A DNA stretch of 20,196 nt. Source: Coriobacteriia bacterium. Its GTDB lineage: Bacteria > Actinomycetota > Coriobacteriia > Anaerosomatales > PALSA-660. Positions 6,642 through 14,126 of this stretch are shown here, in pieces; positions within the stretch are counted from its first letter, which is position 1, and every line of letters begins with the position of its first letter. Position numbers and translations under genes: made by a program. The notes below the pieces were generated by a model. It did not search any database and was not told the origin of the DNA. It saw only the letters and a program-made list of their open reading frames with translations. The stretch lies in contig PKWR01000175.1 of the NCBI GenBank assembly GCA_003133285.1, forward strand, positions 1 through 20,196. The letters run 5' to 3'.

Positions 6642-7375
6642 GGACCTCCGACTCCATCGCCGCGATCGCAGAGGCGCTCTCCAAGTTCCAAGCGGCCGTC
6701 CCGGCGATCCCGAAGAAGCGCACCGCGACTGTGCCGATGAAGAGCGGCGGATCCTACTCGTACAAGTACGCCGACCTCTCCGACATCATCGACGCCGTCC
6801 GCGCGCCGCTCGCCGCCAACGGCCTGTCCTACGTGCAGTCGGTCGCGTCTGACGGCGCCAACATCATCTGCACGACGCTCGTCATGCACTCGAGCGGCGA
6901 GTTCATCGAGTCGGACGTGATGATGCTGCCCGCCGGTGCCACGCCGCAGACCGCCGGCAGCGCCATCACGTACGCCCGCCGCTACTCCCTCGCGCCCGCG
7001 CTCGGGATCTCTCCGGACGAGGACGACGACGGCAACGCCGCCACCAACTCGACGGACGCGCGCCCCGCGGCCAAGGCCGCCACGCCGGCGACCGCCCCCG
7101 GCAAGCTTACCGAAGGCCAGCAGAAGGCCATCTACGCCATCGCGCACGAGCTCGGCTGGTCTGACGAGTACCTCCACGCATCGCTGAAGCGCAGCAAGGG
7201 CATCGACCACGTCGGCGACCTGGCGAAGGCTGACGCATCCGCGCTGATCGAGACGCTCAAGCAGAAGCAGGCGGACAAGAAGCCGGCGCCCGAACCGGAA
7301 CCCGAGTCCGCTCCCGAGCCGGAATCCGAGCCCGCGCCGGTCCCCGGCGACGACTCCGAAGACATCCCGTTCTAG
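6638..7375 (+). CDS. erf: ERF-family single-strand annealing recombinase
   Basis: This 245-residue protein should bind single-stranded DNA and anneal complementary strands during phage recombination and genome circularisation. The ERF core spans residues about 1-135: SYKYADLSDI near 40, an NGLSYVQSV segment, LVMHSSGE, and the diagnostic GSAITYARRYSL followed by LGISPDEDDDGN. A helical domain (about 150-205, TEGQQKAIYAIAHELGW) and a Pro/Glu linker follow. The last residues, DDSEDIPF, copy the acidic tip of bacterial SSB. AGGAGG fixes the GTG start. The following DUF1351 gene is a frequent partner. No exonuclease is visible nearby, although annealing proteins are often paired with one. Confidence 0.92.
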   Translation: MRTSDSIAAIAEALSKFQAAVPAIPKKRTATVPMKSGGSYSYKYADLSDIIDAVRAPLAANGLSYVQSVASDGANIICTTLVMHSSGEFIESDVMMLPAGATPQTAGSAITYARRYSLAPALGISPDEDDDGNAATNSTDARPAAKAATPATAPGKLTEGQQKAIYAIAHELGWSDEYLHASLKRSKGIDHVGDLAKADASALIETLKQKQADKKPAPEPEPESAPEPESEPAPVPGDDSEDIPF

Positions 7376-7387
7376 AAAGGGGGAACC

Positions 7388-8302
7388 ATGGGCAAGTCAT
7401 CCACCATCGCCGCCGAGATCGTTGAGCCGGAAGCGACCGAGCTCGTCATCACCAAGATGCAGCCGGGGCTCACGATCGAGGGCAACTTCGAGGCCGTCAA
7501 GGCTCACATCGAAAGTCTGGTCGCCGACTACAAGGGCCTCGTCGTCACCGAGGACTACGTCGGCCAGGCGAAGAAGGACCGCGCCTACCTGAACAGCCTG
7601 GCGACCTCGCTCACGCAGCGTTTCCGCGAGGTCAAGCGGTCGTACATGGCGCCGGTCGAGAAGCTCGACATGCGGATCAAGGAGCTGGAGGCGCCCATCG
7701 AGGCCGCGTCCGCCGCGATCGACGCGCAGGTCAAGGCATTCGAGGAGCGGGAGCGCGTCTCCAAGCGCGCCGAGCTCGTCAAGCACTGGGAGGAGTACGC
7801 GGGAATCCTCGCCAACGCCGTCCCCTTCGAGCGTATCGAAGCCGCGTCGTGGGCGAACAAGACGTGCGACCTCATGACCGCGTTCGCCGACATCGAACAC
7901 ATCGTGGAGCGCATCGCGAAGGAAGAGGCCACGCTCGACAGCCTCAACCTGTCGCATCCCGTCGACGCCAAGACGGCCTACCTCGCCACGCTCGACATGA
8001 GCGCCGCGATCGCGCGCAGCAAGGAGCTCGACGACCGAGAAGAGCGCACCCGCCGCTTCGAGGCGGAAAAGACCGAGATCGCGGCGCAGCAAGCCAAGCC
8101 GGTCGTCGCCCCCGAACCCGCGCTCGCCGATGAGGTAGAGCGCGCCAAGGCCGAGGAGATCACCGAAGGAATCGCCGAACTCGTAGCTGGGTGCTCGACC
8201 TTCACGTTCACCGTCTCCTGCACCGAGGCGCAGCGCGACTCCATCGTCGGGAGCATCCGCGCGCTGGGTCTCACCGGGACCATCCGCAAGGTGCAGTCAT
8301 GA
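7388..8302 (+). CDS. DUF1351-type protein (recombination-associated)
   Basis: This 304-residue protein matches DUF1351 in length, position and pattern: a short N-terminal segment, IEGNFEAVKAHIESLV with DYKGLVVTEDYVGQAKKDR, a long helical middle (LTQRFREVKRSYMAPVEKL, then EAPIEAASAAIDAQV) likely forming a coiled coil, and a small C-terminal alpha/beta domain (TFTFTVSCTEAQRDSIVGSI) with LGLTGTIRKV at the end. The biochemical role of DUF1351 is not established as far as I know. It commonly sits beside ERF or RecT genes, so a DNA recombination role is inferred. AAAGGGGG stands 4 bases before the ATG, and the 12-base gap from erf suggests independent initiation. Confidence 0.85.
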   Translation: MGKSSTIAAEIVEPEATELVITKMQPGLTIEGNFEAVKAHIESLVADYKGLVVTEDYVGQAKKDRAYLNSLATSLTQRFREVKRSYMAPVEKLDMRIKELEAPIEAASAAIDAQVKAFEERERVSKRAELVKHWEEYAGILANAVPFERIEAASWANKTCDLMTAFADIEHIVERIAKEEATLDSLNLSHPVDAKTAYLATLDMSAAIARSKELDDREERTRRFEAEKTEIAAQQAKPVVAPEPALADEVERAKAEEITEGIAELVAGCSTFTFTVSCTEAQRDSIVGSIRALGLTGTIRKVQS

Positions 8303-8601
8303 GGCACATCCCCGGCACGTCGCTGATCCGTTTCGATGACGTGCTGTTGCGTGAGCTCATGACGCGCGACGACGATTGCAACCTGCTCACGCTCGAGGTG
8401 AGCGAGCCCGACGCCGACGGAGTGTGCACAGCCACCTGCACGCGTCACTACGACGACAACCCGTACGAGGCCGAGCGCGAGGTGAGCGCGTGGCTGGCCT
8501 CGAAGCTGACCTTCACCAACACGCTGGTCCCTGGAACGAACTACCCCGGCGACAAGGCAGCCGACTGGCTCAGGGCCGCTCGCAAGGCGGTGGCGTCGTG
8601 A
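8299..8601 (+). CDS. Hypothetical phage protein
   Basis: This 100-residue protein starts at the ATG of an ATGA overlap with the DUF1351 stop, in preference to an in-frame start at 8191 inside that gene. It is soluble and acidic, with segments DDVLLRELMTRDDD, LTLEVSEPDADG and AEREVSAWLASKL, and two cysteines in VCTATCTRH. No known motif is recognised. Its position between DUF1351 and RusA suggests an accessory role in the recombination block, but nothing in the sequence proves this. Confidence 0.6.
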   Translation: MRHIPGTSLIRFDDVLLRELMTRDDDCNLLTLEVSEPDADGVCTATCTRHYDDNPYEAEREVSAWLASKLTFTNTLVPGTNYPGDKAADWLRAARKAVAS

Positions 8602-8822
8602 ACCCGCTGCTGCTCGGCATGATGGTCGGTGCCTTCGCGGGGTTCGTCGCCGGCGGCATCACCATGGCCGTTCTCGCGGCAGCCGCTCGTGCCGACTCCA
8701 TGGGCCCGTCGCACACCTATGCCCGCAAGCATGGGGGCTACCAGCCGGAGTGCGACGTCATCGACCCGAAGAACCCGCCGCACGGCAAGCGCCCGGCGTA
8801 TCGGCCGAGGCACTCCAAGTGA
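8598..8822 (+). CDS. Small single-pass membrane protein
   Basis: This 74-residue protein starts at a GTGA overlap. Residues about 3-29 form one hydrophobic helix (LLGMMVGAFAGFVAGGITMAV), followed by a polar, His- and Pro-rich tail (HTYARKHGGYQPECDVIDP, then RPRHSK). The helix is rich in Gly and Ala with GxxxG-like spacing, which can favour helix packing. It lies immediately before the exported lysozyme-like gene, so it could assist it in the membrane, but this is inferred only from adjacency. Confidence 0.55.
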   Translation: MNPLLLGMMVGAFAGFVAGGITMAVLAAAARADSMGPSHTYARKHGGYQPECDVIDPKNPPHGKRPAYRPRHSK

Positions 8823-8881
8823 GCGCGCGCACGTACAGGTCACGGCAGGCGCCGTGGCAACCCGACGGAGGGGAGTCGCAT

Positions 8882-9322
8882 ATGACTCGCTCCCGCACAT
8901 GGATAGGACCGTTCGCCTGGCTCGTAGCCGTCGCCGCACTCACGATCGCGCTCGGCTTCTGCGAAATGCTCGTCCACCCGCTCGCCGCGCATGGCTACCC
9001 CGCCAAGGTGACGCGTTGGGAGCCGACGATTCGCGCGGCCGCTCACTTCTACCGACTCTCGGCCGCCGACACGCGCTGGGCCGTCACCAACGGCCTGCAC
9101 ATCATCTACGGCGAGTCGAGGGGCAACACGAACACGGGGCACATCAACGGATGCTTCGGCCTGATGCAGTTCGGGATCGGCTGGACGCACCACACCACAC
9201 TCGCGGGCATCCACTACGCCGACTTCCGCAGGAGCGGGCGCGGCAGCGTGTACCGCTTCGTGAAGGCGCTGCACATCGGTGGACGTGCGGCTATACGGCG
9301 TGCGTGGGCGGCGACGCTGTGA
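8882..9322 (+). CDS. Exported lysozyme-like / lytic transglycosylase-like protein
   Basis: This 146-residue protein has a basic start (MTRSRT), a membrane or signal helix at residues about 8-30 (WLVAVAALTIALGFC) and then a lysozyme-like domain: the candidate catalytic Glu78 in YGESRGN, followed by CFGLMQF at 91-97, the Glu...GLMQ pattern of SLT-type transglycosylases. The end, GGRAAIRRAWAATL, is common in phage lysozyme-like proteins. It should cut glycan strands outside the membrane. GGAGGGGAG (8867-8875) supports the ATG at 8882; an in-frame GTG at 8819, overlapping the previous stop, would add 21 polar residues before the signal and is less likely. Its place in the early region is unusual for a wall enzyme. 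Confidence 0.72.
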   Translation: MTRSRTWIGPFAWLVAVAALTIALGFCEMLVHPLAAHGYPAKVTRWEPTIRAAAHFYRLSAADTRWAVTNGLHIIYGESRGNTNTGHINGCFGLMQFGIGWTHHTTLAGIHYADFRRSGRGSVYRFVKALHIGGRAAIRRAWAATL

Positions 9323-9750
9323 CCCGCACGCTCACCTTCAGCGCGCGCATCATGCCCGTCTCCTGGCAGCGTGCTGGCCGTCGTGGGATGCAGACGTACA
9401 CGCCTCCGCAGACGGCCCGCGCCGAGTCCTCCATCTGCGCAGCGTTCCGAGTCGCGTACCCGAAGACGAAGCCGCATCAGGGCCCCGTAGAACTCGCTGT
9501 GGCATCCGTGTTCCAGGCGCCGGTCAGTTGGCCCCGCTGGAAGCGTTCGTTGGCCGTGGCTGGCCTGTGGCCTTGCACGAATCAGAAAGACGTCGACAAT
9601 CTCGCGAAGACAGTTGCCGATTCCCTGAACGGCGTCGCGTACGTCGACGACCGGCAGATCATCGCGCTCACCTCCACGAAGCAGTACGGGGACACGTCGC
9701 GCGTGCTGGTCACGTTGCGGCTGCTGGACGCGCCGGTGAAGCCCTCGTGA
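9319..9750 (+). CDS. rusA: RusA-family Holliday junction resolvase
   Basis: This 143-residue endonuclease should cut four-way DNA junctions produced during recombination and replication, leaving linear DNA suited to packaging. RusA features are visible: an N-terminal beta strand with basic residues (RAGRRGMQTY), the KDVDNLAKTVADSLNGVAYV motif at about residues 90-109 with metal-binding Asp91 and Asp93, and Asp110/Asp111 before RQI. Length and motif spacing are normal for the family. The GTG overlaps the stop of the lysozyme-like gene, and a much longer in-frame extension upstream lies inside two other genes and is rejected. The context with erf supports the call. Confidence 0.9.
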   Translation: MTRTLTFSARIMPVSWQRAGRRGMQTYTPPQTARAESSICAAFRVAYPKTKPHQGPVELAVASVFQAPVSWPRWKRSLAVAGLWPCTNQKDVDNLAKTVADSLNGVAYVDDRQIIALTSTKQYGDTSRVLVTLRLLDAPVKPS

Positions 9751-10094
9751 CCGGCGCCGACACCATGACGCTCGACTTCGACGCGCCGGCCAAGTCCGGG
9801 CGCACGGATCCCGCGTTCGAGGCGCGCCAGTTCGTCGCGGACAACCCCGAGGCGTGGGGTCTGCTCATCCGCTGGGCCAAGCGCGACATGGCCGAGGGAA
9901 CGCGCCCGGCCTTGCACGGGTACCTCTATCTGCTCCGCAAGCGTCCGTGGATCAAGCGCGGTGCGCGTGCGTACAAAGTCAATCACAACATGAGCTCGTA
10001 CCTCGTCGACATGCTCATTGCCGAGTGTCCCGAGCTGGGCGACGAGCGCCACGGCTTCGTGCTCCGGCACCAGCGCAGGGGCGGTGTGTCGTGA
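9747..10094 (+). CDS. Conserved phage protein downstream of rusA
   Basis: This 115-residue protein starts at the GTG overlapping rusA (alternative ATG at 9765, six codons in). It belongs to a type I recognise beside RusA in many phages: FVADNPEAWGLLIRWAKRD, then LHGYLYLLRKRPW, then VNHNMSSYLVDMLIAECPE and GFVLRHQRR. The basic helices and the W/N/Y pattern suggest a winged-helix-like DNA-binding protein, but the function is not established. It is soluble, with no catalytic motif seen. Co-translation with rusA points to a DNA-processing or early regulatory role, which is inference. Confidence 0.65.
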   Translation: MTGADTMTLDFDAPAKSGRTDPAFEARQFVADNPEAWGLLIRWAKRDMAEGTRPALHGYLYLLRKRPWIKRGARAYKVNHNMSSYLVDMLIAECPELGDERHGFVLRHQRRGGVS

Positions 10095-10261
10095 GCCGCA
10101 AGAAGAGCGTCGACGAGATCATGGCCGAGTTTCGCCGGAAGATGCAGCAGATCGCGACCGCCTCCGGATCCTCAATCACGATTTCGTCAGGCGGCCGGGC
10201 GGTCGCCTTCGAGCCGAAGCCTGCGAAGCCGGCACGGGGAGGCGATGCCACCCGTCCGTAG
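10091..10261 (+). CDS. Small basic hypothetical protein
   Basis: This 56-residue protein starts at a GTGA overlap. It opens with a charged helix (SRKKSVDEIMAEFRRKMQQI), then a Ser-rich strand (SGSSITISSGGRAVAF) and a Lys/Pro tail (KPAKPARGGD). No family is recognised. It ends the run of coupled genes before a 35-base gap that holds the ribosome site of the holin-like gene. Confidence 0.5.
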   Translation: MSRKKSVDEIMAEFRRKMQQIATASGSSITISSGGRAVAFEPKPAKPARGGDATRP

Positions 10262-10296
10262 CGTGTTCCTGTTCCCACTTCCGTTGGAGGCACCTC

Positions 10297-10605
10297 ATGG
10301 CTTGGCTCACCGCGCTGTGGAACCTGCTCGTGCATTACTGGCCGGCCGTGTTCGCGGTCCTGCTCCCGTTCATCGCCAACAAGCTCGCGGACTCGAAGGC
10401 GACCGGCCCCGAACGCGGATGGATCGCCGCCGTGCTCTCGCTGCTGGTCGGCGTCCTGGCCCCGCTCGTGGCCGGGATCCACCTGACGCCCGACACCATC
10501 ATCGTCTTCGCGACCGCTGTTTTCACCAGCGCAACTACCGCCTACCTAGTTTTCAAGCGGTTCAGGATCACGTGCTCGTGGCTGGACGCGTTGCTCAAGT
10601 CATAG
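10297..10605 (+). CDS. Three-helix membrane protein, holin-like
   Basis: This 102-residue protein has three predicted membrane helices at residues about 4-27, 41-61 and 66-87, separated by a charged loop (NKLADSKATGPERGW) and a short LTPDT turn, ending in a basic tail (FKRFRI). Size and topology match class I-like phage holins, which form membrane lesions that release or activate endolysin. TTGGAGG (10284-10290) stands 6 bases before the ATG. It lies in the early operon about 1 kb after the exported lysozyme-like gene and far from the amidase, so a lysis role is plausible but unproven. Another phage membrane protein is the main alternative. Confidence 0.6.
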   Translation: MAWLTALWNLLVHYWPAVFAVLLPFIANKLADSKATGPERGWIAAVLSLLVGVLAPLVAGIHLTPDTIIVFATAVFTSATTAYLVFKRFRITCSWLDALLKS

Positions 10606-10705
10606 CCCACCCCCTGGGGCGGATCGGGCGACACCCCCCAGTCGACGCGGCTCCCCCCGCCGCTTCCCGGTCCGCCCCTCCCTCGATTTCAGAAAGGATC
10701 CGAAC
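10606..10705. other. Non-coding spacer within the early operon
   Basis: This 100-base gap is C-rich and contains the palindrome CCCCTGGGG (10611-10619) and a possible 6-bp stem CTGGGG (10614-10619) / CCCCAG (10636-10641). It ends with AAAGGA (10693-10698), the ribosome site for the next gene. The stem is weak and no promoter boxes are convincing. It could hold a weak terminator or promoter that divides the early operon. Confidence 0.35.
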
Positions 10706-11782
10706 GTGAGCATGGGATACGAACGCAGCAGCATCGCCGTCATCCCGCAGTCCGCGTGGGAGCCGCTGCTCTCGGGCAACGGGGCGGCGCTCCTGCGCTG
10801 CAAGTCCTGCACCGGCTACGCGGACCCGACCGCGACGCACTCCGACTGCACCATCCGCGGCATCCGCAAGGACGGGTACGCGGGAGCGTGCAAGAAGCGG
10901 ATCCCGCGCGCCATCACTGCCACACCTACTCGAGAGGATATGAGCATGACCAAGAACAATGACGTTCCCGGTAAGTGGACCCCCGAAGAGGACGCCCTGC
11001 TGCGTGAGTTCGCGCACGAGGGCATCGCTGCCGTCGCAGAGCGCCTCGGTCGTACTCCAAACGCCATCCAGCAGCGCGCGTGCAGGGTGGGCGTGAGCCT
11101 GAAGCGTACCGTGGCCGCGCCCGTGACGCCCGTGACGGCGGCGTCGGCGATTCCGGAGGCTATCCGGCACGACGACGCGCCAACTATCGGCGAAGTCTCA
11201 ACCGGCGTCGCTGTTGACGGTTCCGCGACTCTGACGCCGACCGTGCCGGTGTCCTGCAAGGCCTCAATCGGGGTCGACGCTCCCCTGCGTGTGAACCTGA
11301 CCACGCTGCCGGGGTCCCTCGGCACATGCTGCAACATGAGCCGCATCCCGCTGTGCCCGCTCCGGGAGCTGAGTGGCGCGTGCCGGGCAGGCGCCGTCGT
11401 CGAATGGCCGCCGTCGGTCGACGAATGCATCACGGCGGCCGACTACGCACGCGGCGAGATGGTCGCAGAGGCCGCGGCGCGCATCAACGAAGCCGCAGCC
11501 ATGGGCGACGACGCCAGTAAGCGGGCCGCGCTGGCGTACGTGCTCGACATCCCTGCGGTCATCCGCGACGCCGAGCTTGAGCACGAGGCTGACGAGTTCG
11601 CGGAGGCCGTCACTGTGCGCGCCCAGCTCGCCATGGCCCTCGCGGAGGTCATGGAGCTACGCGTCGAGCTGATGATGCTCGCGCTCCGCGACAAGCTCGG
11701 TGACGACGCCGCAGGATTCGCCGCATCGTTCATCTTCCCGGCGATCGAGGCCGCGGAGAATGCAGCGGAGGTGGCGGCGTGA
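10706..11782 (+). CDS. Zinc-motif and SANT/Myb-like DNA-binding protein
   Basis: This 358-residue protein starts at GTG 10706 with AAAGGA 7 bases upstream. Residues 32-62 hold four cysteines (RCKSC, DC, GAC) suggesting a zinc site. Residues 91-133 form a SANT/Myb-like helical DNA-binding unit (KWTPEEDALLREF, RLGRTPNAIQQRACRVGV). A Pro/Thr/Val linker, a second cysteine cluster (GTCCNMSRIPLCPL) and a long helical C-terminus (about 240-358) follow. An internal AGAGG before ATG 10946 (residue 81) may start a shorter product beginning just ahead of the SANT unit. The domain mix suggests two modules joined. A regulatory or DNA-organising role is inferred; I know no exact family. Confidence 0.6.
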   Translation: MSMGYERSSIAVIPQSAWEPLLSGNGAALLRCKSCTGYADPTATHSDCTIRGIRKDGYAGACKKRIPRAITATPTREDMSMTKNNDVPGKWTPEEDALLREFAHEGIAAVAERLGRTPNAIQQRACRVGVSLKRTVAAPVTPVTAASAIPEAIRHDDAPTIGEVSTGVAVDGSATLTPTVPVSCKASIGVDAPLRVNLTTLPGSLGTCCNMSRIPLCPLRELSGACRAGAVVEWPPSVDECITAADYARGEMVAEAAARINEAAAMGDDASKRAALAYVLDIPAVIRDAELEHEADEFAEAVTVRAQLAMALAEVMELRVELMMLALRDKLGDDAAGFAASFIFPAIEAAENAAEVAA

Positions 11783-13092
11783 GCATCCTCGAGGACATCC
11801 GCGTCGACAAGATCGTCCCGAATCCCCTGCAGCATCGCGACGACTCCGGCGACCTCACGACGCTGGTCGACTCCATCAAGGCGATCGGCCTCATCGAGCC
11901 CGTCGTCGTCCGGATCAGCGACAACGACACGTTCACGCTGATGGCCGGCCACCGTCGCGTGGAGGCCGCCAAGCTGGCCGGGCTCGTCACCATCCCCGCC
12001 ATCGTTCACGGCTCCATGGACGCCCGCATCGAGGCCGGGATGCTGCTGGCCGAGAACACCGTGCGCCGCGACCTGACCGCAGTCGAAGAGGCGAACGGGA
12101 TCCAGACGATGCTCAACGTCGGCTGGAAGGAGCCGAGTACGGCCATCGGCAGGAGCGCGGAGCGGGTCGCGCAGTCGGTCAAAGTCGCGGCCATGCCCGA
12201 CGCGCTGAAGGAGGTCGCGGTTCAGGCCACGCTCGACGAGGCGTACGCGCTCGCGGAGTTCGCCGACAACAAGAAGGCGCTGAAGGCGCTGACCAAGGCA
12301 ATCGGCACCGGCGGGTTCGCGTACGTGGTCCAGGGCGAGCGCCGCAACGCGACCGAGAAGGTGCGCTACGACGAGATCGCGGCCCCGATCAAGGCGGCCG
12401 GCGTGAAGCTCGTCAGGCGCGACTACATGCACCAGCAGCGTGAACTGGTCGCGCTCGGCATCACGCCCGAGGACCACGTCTCGTGCCCCGGCCACGCCGC
12501 GATCATCGAGACGTACGGCGACGGCAAGGTCATCTACGTCTGCACCGACAGCGTCAAGAACGGTCACGCCGCCGTCGCCAACACGAAGGCCGACGCCAAG
12601 CGCGCCAAGGAGGCCGCAGAGCGCGAGAAGTTCAAGGAGGCGTGGGAGACCGCCCGCGCCGTGCGTGTCGCGTTCGCGCGCAAGACGTTCCGCGCTGCGA
12701 AGTTGCCGACCGGGGTGCTTCCCTGGGCGTTCGGCGTGCTCGTCACCGGGCCCTACTACCACCAGGTCGGAAAGGCGTTCGAGGAAGCCTGGGGAAGCGC
12801 GGCCGGGATCCCGAGCGAGAAGAGCACGCCGGCGATGCTCGCGATCCTCGCCTCCTGCTACGTCGAGCAGGACATGCGCGGTGGCTACATCCCGAGCGGC
12901 GGCGCGGTTCGCACGAAGGCGTACATCGAGCTGCTCATGACGGAGGGCTACGAGCCGTCGAAGCAGGAGCGCACCTACTACGACGAGTGTGTTGTGTCGC
13001 TCAAGCCGAAGACGACCTCCGCTGACGACGAGGAGTGCGACGACGACTGCGAGAACTGCGGGCGCTCCGAAGACTGCGAGGACGCGTCATGA
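11779..13092 (+). CDS. ParB-like N-terminal domain protein (ParB/Srx fold)
   Basis: This 437-residue protein has an N-terminal ParB/sulfiredoxin-like domain (residues about 5-100): LVDSIKAIGLIEPVVVR, the AGHRRVEAAK motif with GHRR at 57-60, and AENTVRRDLT with ENxxR at 92-96, the parts that bind nucleotide (CTP in true ParB). A helical region (100-160) could be the DNA-binding part. The middle (about 290-400) is not recognised, and the last about 20 residues are acidic and Cys-rich (EECDDDCENCGRSEDC), possibly binding metal. No ParA partner is encoded here, so classical partition is unlikely. Phage ParB-like proteins may be nucleases or regulators. It overlaps both neighbours by 4 bases. Confidence 0.8.
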   Translation: MSILEDIRVDKIVPNPLQHRDDSGDLTTLVDSIKAIGLIEPVVVRISDNDTFTLMAGHRRVEAAKLAGLVTIPAIVHGSMDARIEAGMLLAENTVRRDLTAVEEANGIQTMLNVGWKEPSTAIGRSAERVAQSVKVAAMPDALKEVAVQATLDEAYALAEFADNKKALKALTKAIGTGGFAYVVQGERRNATEKVRYDEIAAPIKAAGVKLVRRDYMHQQRELVALGITPEDHVSCPGHAAIIETYGDGKVIYVCTDSVKNGHAAVANTKADAKRAKEAAEREKFKEAWETARAVRVAFARKTFRAAKLPTGVLPWAFGVLVTGPYYHQVGKAFEEAWGSAAGIPSEKSTPAMLAILASCYVEQDMRGGYIPSGGAVRTKAYIELLMTEGYEPSKQERTYYDECVVSLKPKTTSADDEECDDDCENCGRSEDCEDAS

Positions 13093-13352
13093 GCACCAAG
13101 AAGCCGTACGCCCTTGTCGAGTACAGCGGAGGCGGCTGCGAAACGAGCGGCTACCTCTCTGAGCCGGGTCGGATCGAAGTCTACTCACAGCACGACTCGG
13201 AGCCGTTCGTGGTCGTCCATGTGCCCAACTCAGGGGCCCGTCGCGAGGGCCTGCGGCTGGAGATGGACATCGCCACGGCATCGGAAGTCTCGCGCAAGCT
13301 GAGCCGCGAACTGACGGAGCATCGCAAGCGCGCGAAGGTGGTGCAGCCATGA
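13089..13352 (+). CDS. Hypothetical phage protein
   Basis: This 87-residue protein starts at the ATG of an ATGA overlap with the ParB-like gene. It is beta-rich at the start (YALVEYSGGGCETSG, RIEVYSQ, PFVVVHV) and helical and basic at the end (ATASEVSRKLSRELTEHRKR). No catalytic or membrane motif is visible and I do not recognise a family. Coupling on both sides places it in the same translational chain. Confidence 0.55.
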   Translation: MSTKKPYALVEYSGGGCETSGYLSEPGRIEVYSQHDSEPFVVVHVPNSGARREGLRLEMDIATASEVSRKLSRELTEHRKRAKVVQP

Positions 13353-13480
13353 CGAGCCGTCGCAGGTTCTCTCTCGCTCAGACGTACCGGCTCATGGCGA
13401 CGCCCCGCGCTCGGCTGCTATCGGAGCGCGAGAATCCCCTCTATGCCCCGCTCGACGCGATCGGGACGGTGGCGTCATGA
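13349..13480 (+). CDS. Very small basic protein (43 aa)
   Basis: A 43-codon frame fills the gap exactly between two genes: its ATG overlaps the previous stop (ATGA at 13349) and its stop overlaps the next start (ATGA at 13477). The product is Arg-rich (TSRRRFSLAQTYRLM, then RARLLSERENP) and ends IGTVAS. The perfect fit into the overlap chain is the main evidence that it is real. It may serve mainly to carry ribosomes across, or bind nucleic acid. No family is recognised. Confidence 0.55.
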   Translation: MTSRRRFSLAQTYRLMATPRARLLSERENPLYAPLDAIGTVAS

Positions 13481-13911
13481 CCCGCCGCAAAGCGCCGAGC
13501 GCGTCCGAGGGCAAGCGGTTCGGCACGACGACGATCGCGCCGGAGAAGTCGATGTTCGACGTGCAAGGCGTGCTGACGAAGTACCGCGCCGAGGCGAGCC
13601 AGTGGACGATCATGCCGGAGTCGTACACGCTCCGCTTCCGCGTCAACGCCCGCAACTACCTCATGGCCATCCCGGTGCGCGCTGAGGATCCGCAGGAGAC
13701 GCGCCGGCTGTTCCGCGTCGTGTTCTGGTACCTCGACACGATGCTGGCCGCGATGGACGCCGGACTGTTCACGCCGGAGAAGGTGTTCCTCGCGTTCCTC
13801 GAGGTGGCGCCGGACGTCACGCTCTCCGCCGTGCTGGACGACCCGCAGCGCATGAGCCAGGTACGCGCGGCTCTCGGTGGCGGACAGCTCGCGCTGGAGG
13901 CCGGACGATGA
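13477..13911 (+). CDS. Conserved phage protein, unknown function
   Basis: This 144-residue protein has a basic unstructured start (MTRRKAPSASEG), then TTTIAPEKSMFDVQGVLTKY, a beta-rich part (YTLRFRVNARNYLMAIPV) and helices (TRRLFRVVFWYLDTMLAAM, KVFLAFLEVAP). The overall pattern, with a short beta domain followed by a Trp/Tyr-rich helix, is common among unnamed phage early-region proteins. No active-site motif was found. Starts and stops overlap its neighbours by 4 bases. Confidence 0.65.
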   Translation: MTRRKAPSASEGKRFGTTTIAPEKSMFDVQGVLTKYRAEASQWTIMPESYTLRFRVNARNYLMAIPVRAEDPQETRRLFRVVFWYLDTMLAAMDAGLFTPEKVFLAFLEVAPDVTLSAVLDDPQRMSQVRAALGGGQLALEAGR

Positions 13912-14126
13912 GCGCGCCGATCGAGAAGCCGCGGACCTGTTCCGAGTGCGTGTGCTTCCTCGTCCCCGCTCGCGCCGCCGGCACCAAGTCGGAGTCGTGG
14001 AACTGCAACCCCCGCGGCACGCGCTGGCACCTGACGCGGCGCCCGGACCAGGCCGCGTGCGGGTCCGTCCATGCGGTCAAGGTCACGGTCGCGGACGAGT
14101 GGCGACAGGGGACGATGACGCTGTGA
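13908..14126 (+). CDS. Small cysteine-rich protein, possible zinc finger
   Basis: This 72-residue protein opens with RTCSECVCFLVPA, followed by ESWNCNPRG and AACGSVH, giving five cysteines that could form one zinc site. The rest is basic and strand-like (VKVTVADEWRQG). It starts at an ATGA overlap. A small nucleic-acid- or protein-binding finger is likely, but no family is recognised. Confidence 0.55.
   Translation: MSAPIEKPRTCSECVCFLVPARAAGTKSESWNCNPRGTRWHLTRRPDQAACGSVHAVKVTVADEWRQGTMTL

Noticed and set aside
10611..10641. Possible terminator CTGGGG/CCCCAG after the holin-like gene
   Set aside because: The stem is six pairs with a 16-base loop in C-rich DNA, too weak to call as a terminator; noted only within the spacer.
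11443..12762. Minus-strand open frame of 439 codons
   Set aside because: It is antisense to the ParB-like gene, whose motifs are intact, and its translation is low-complexity.
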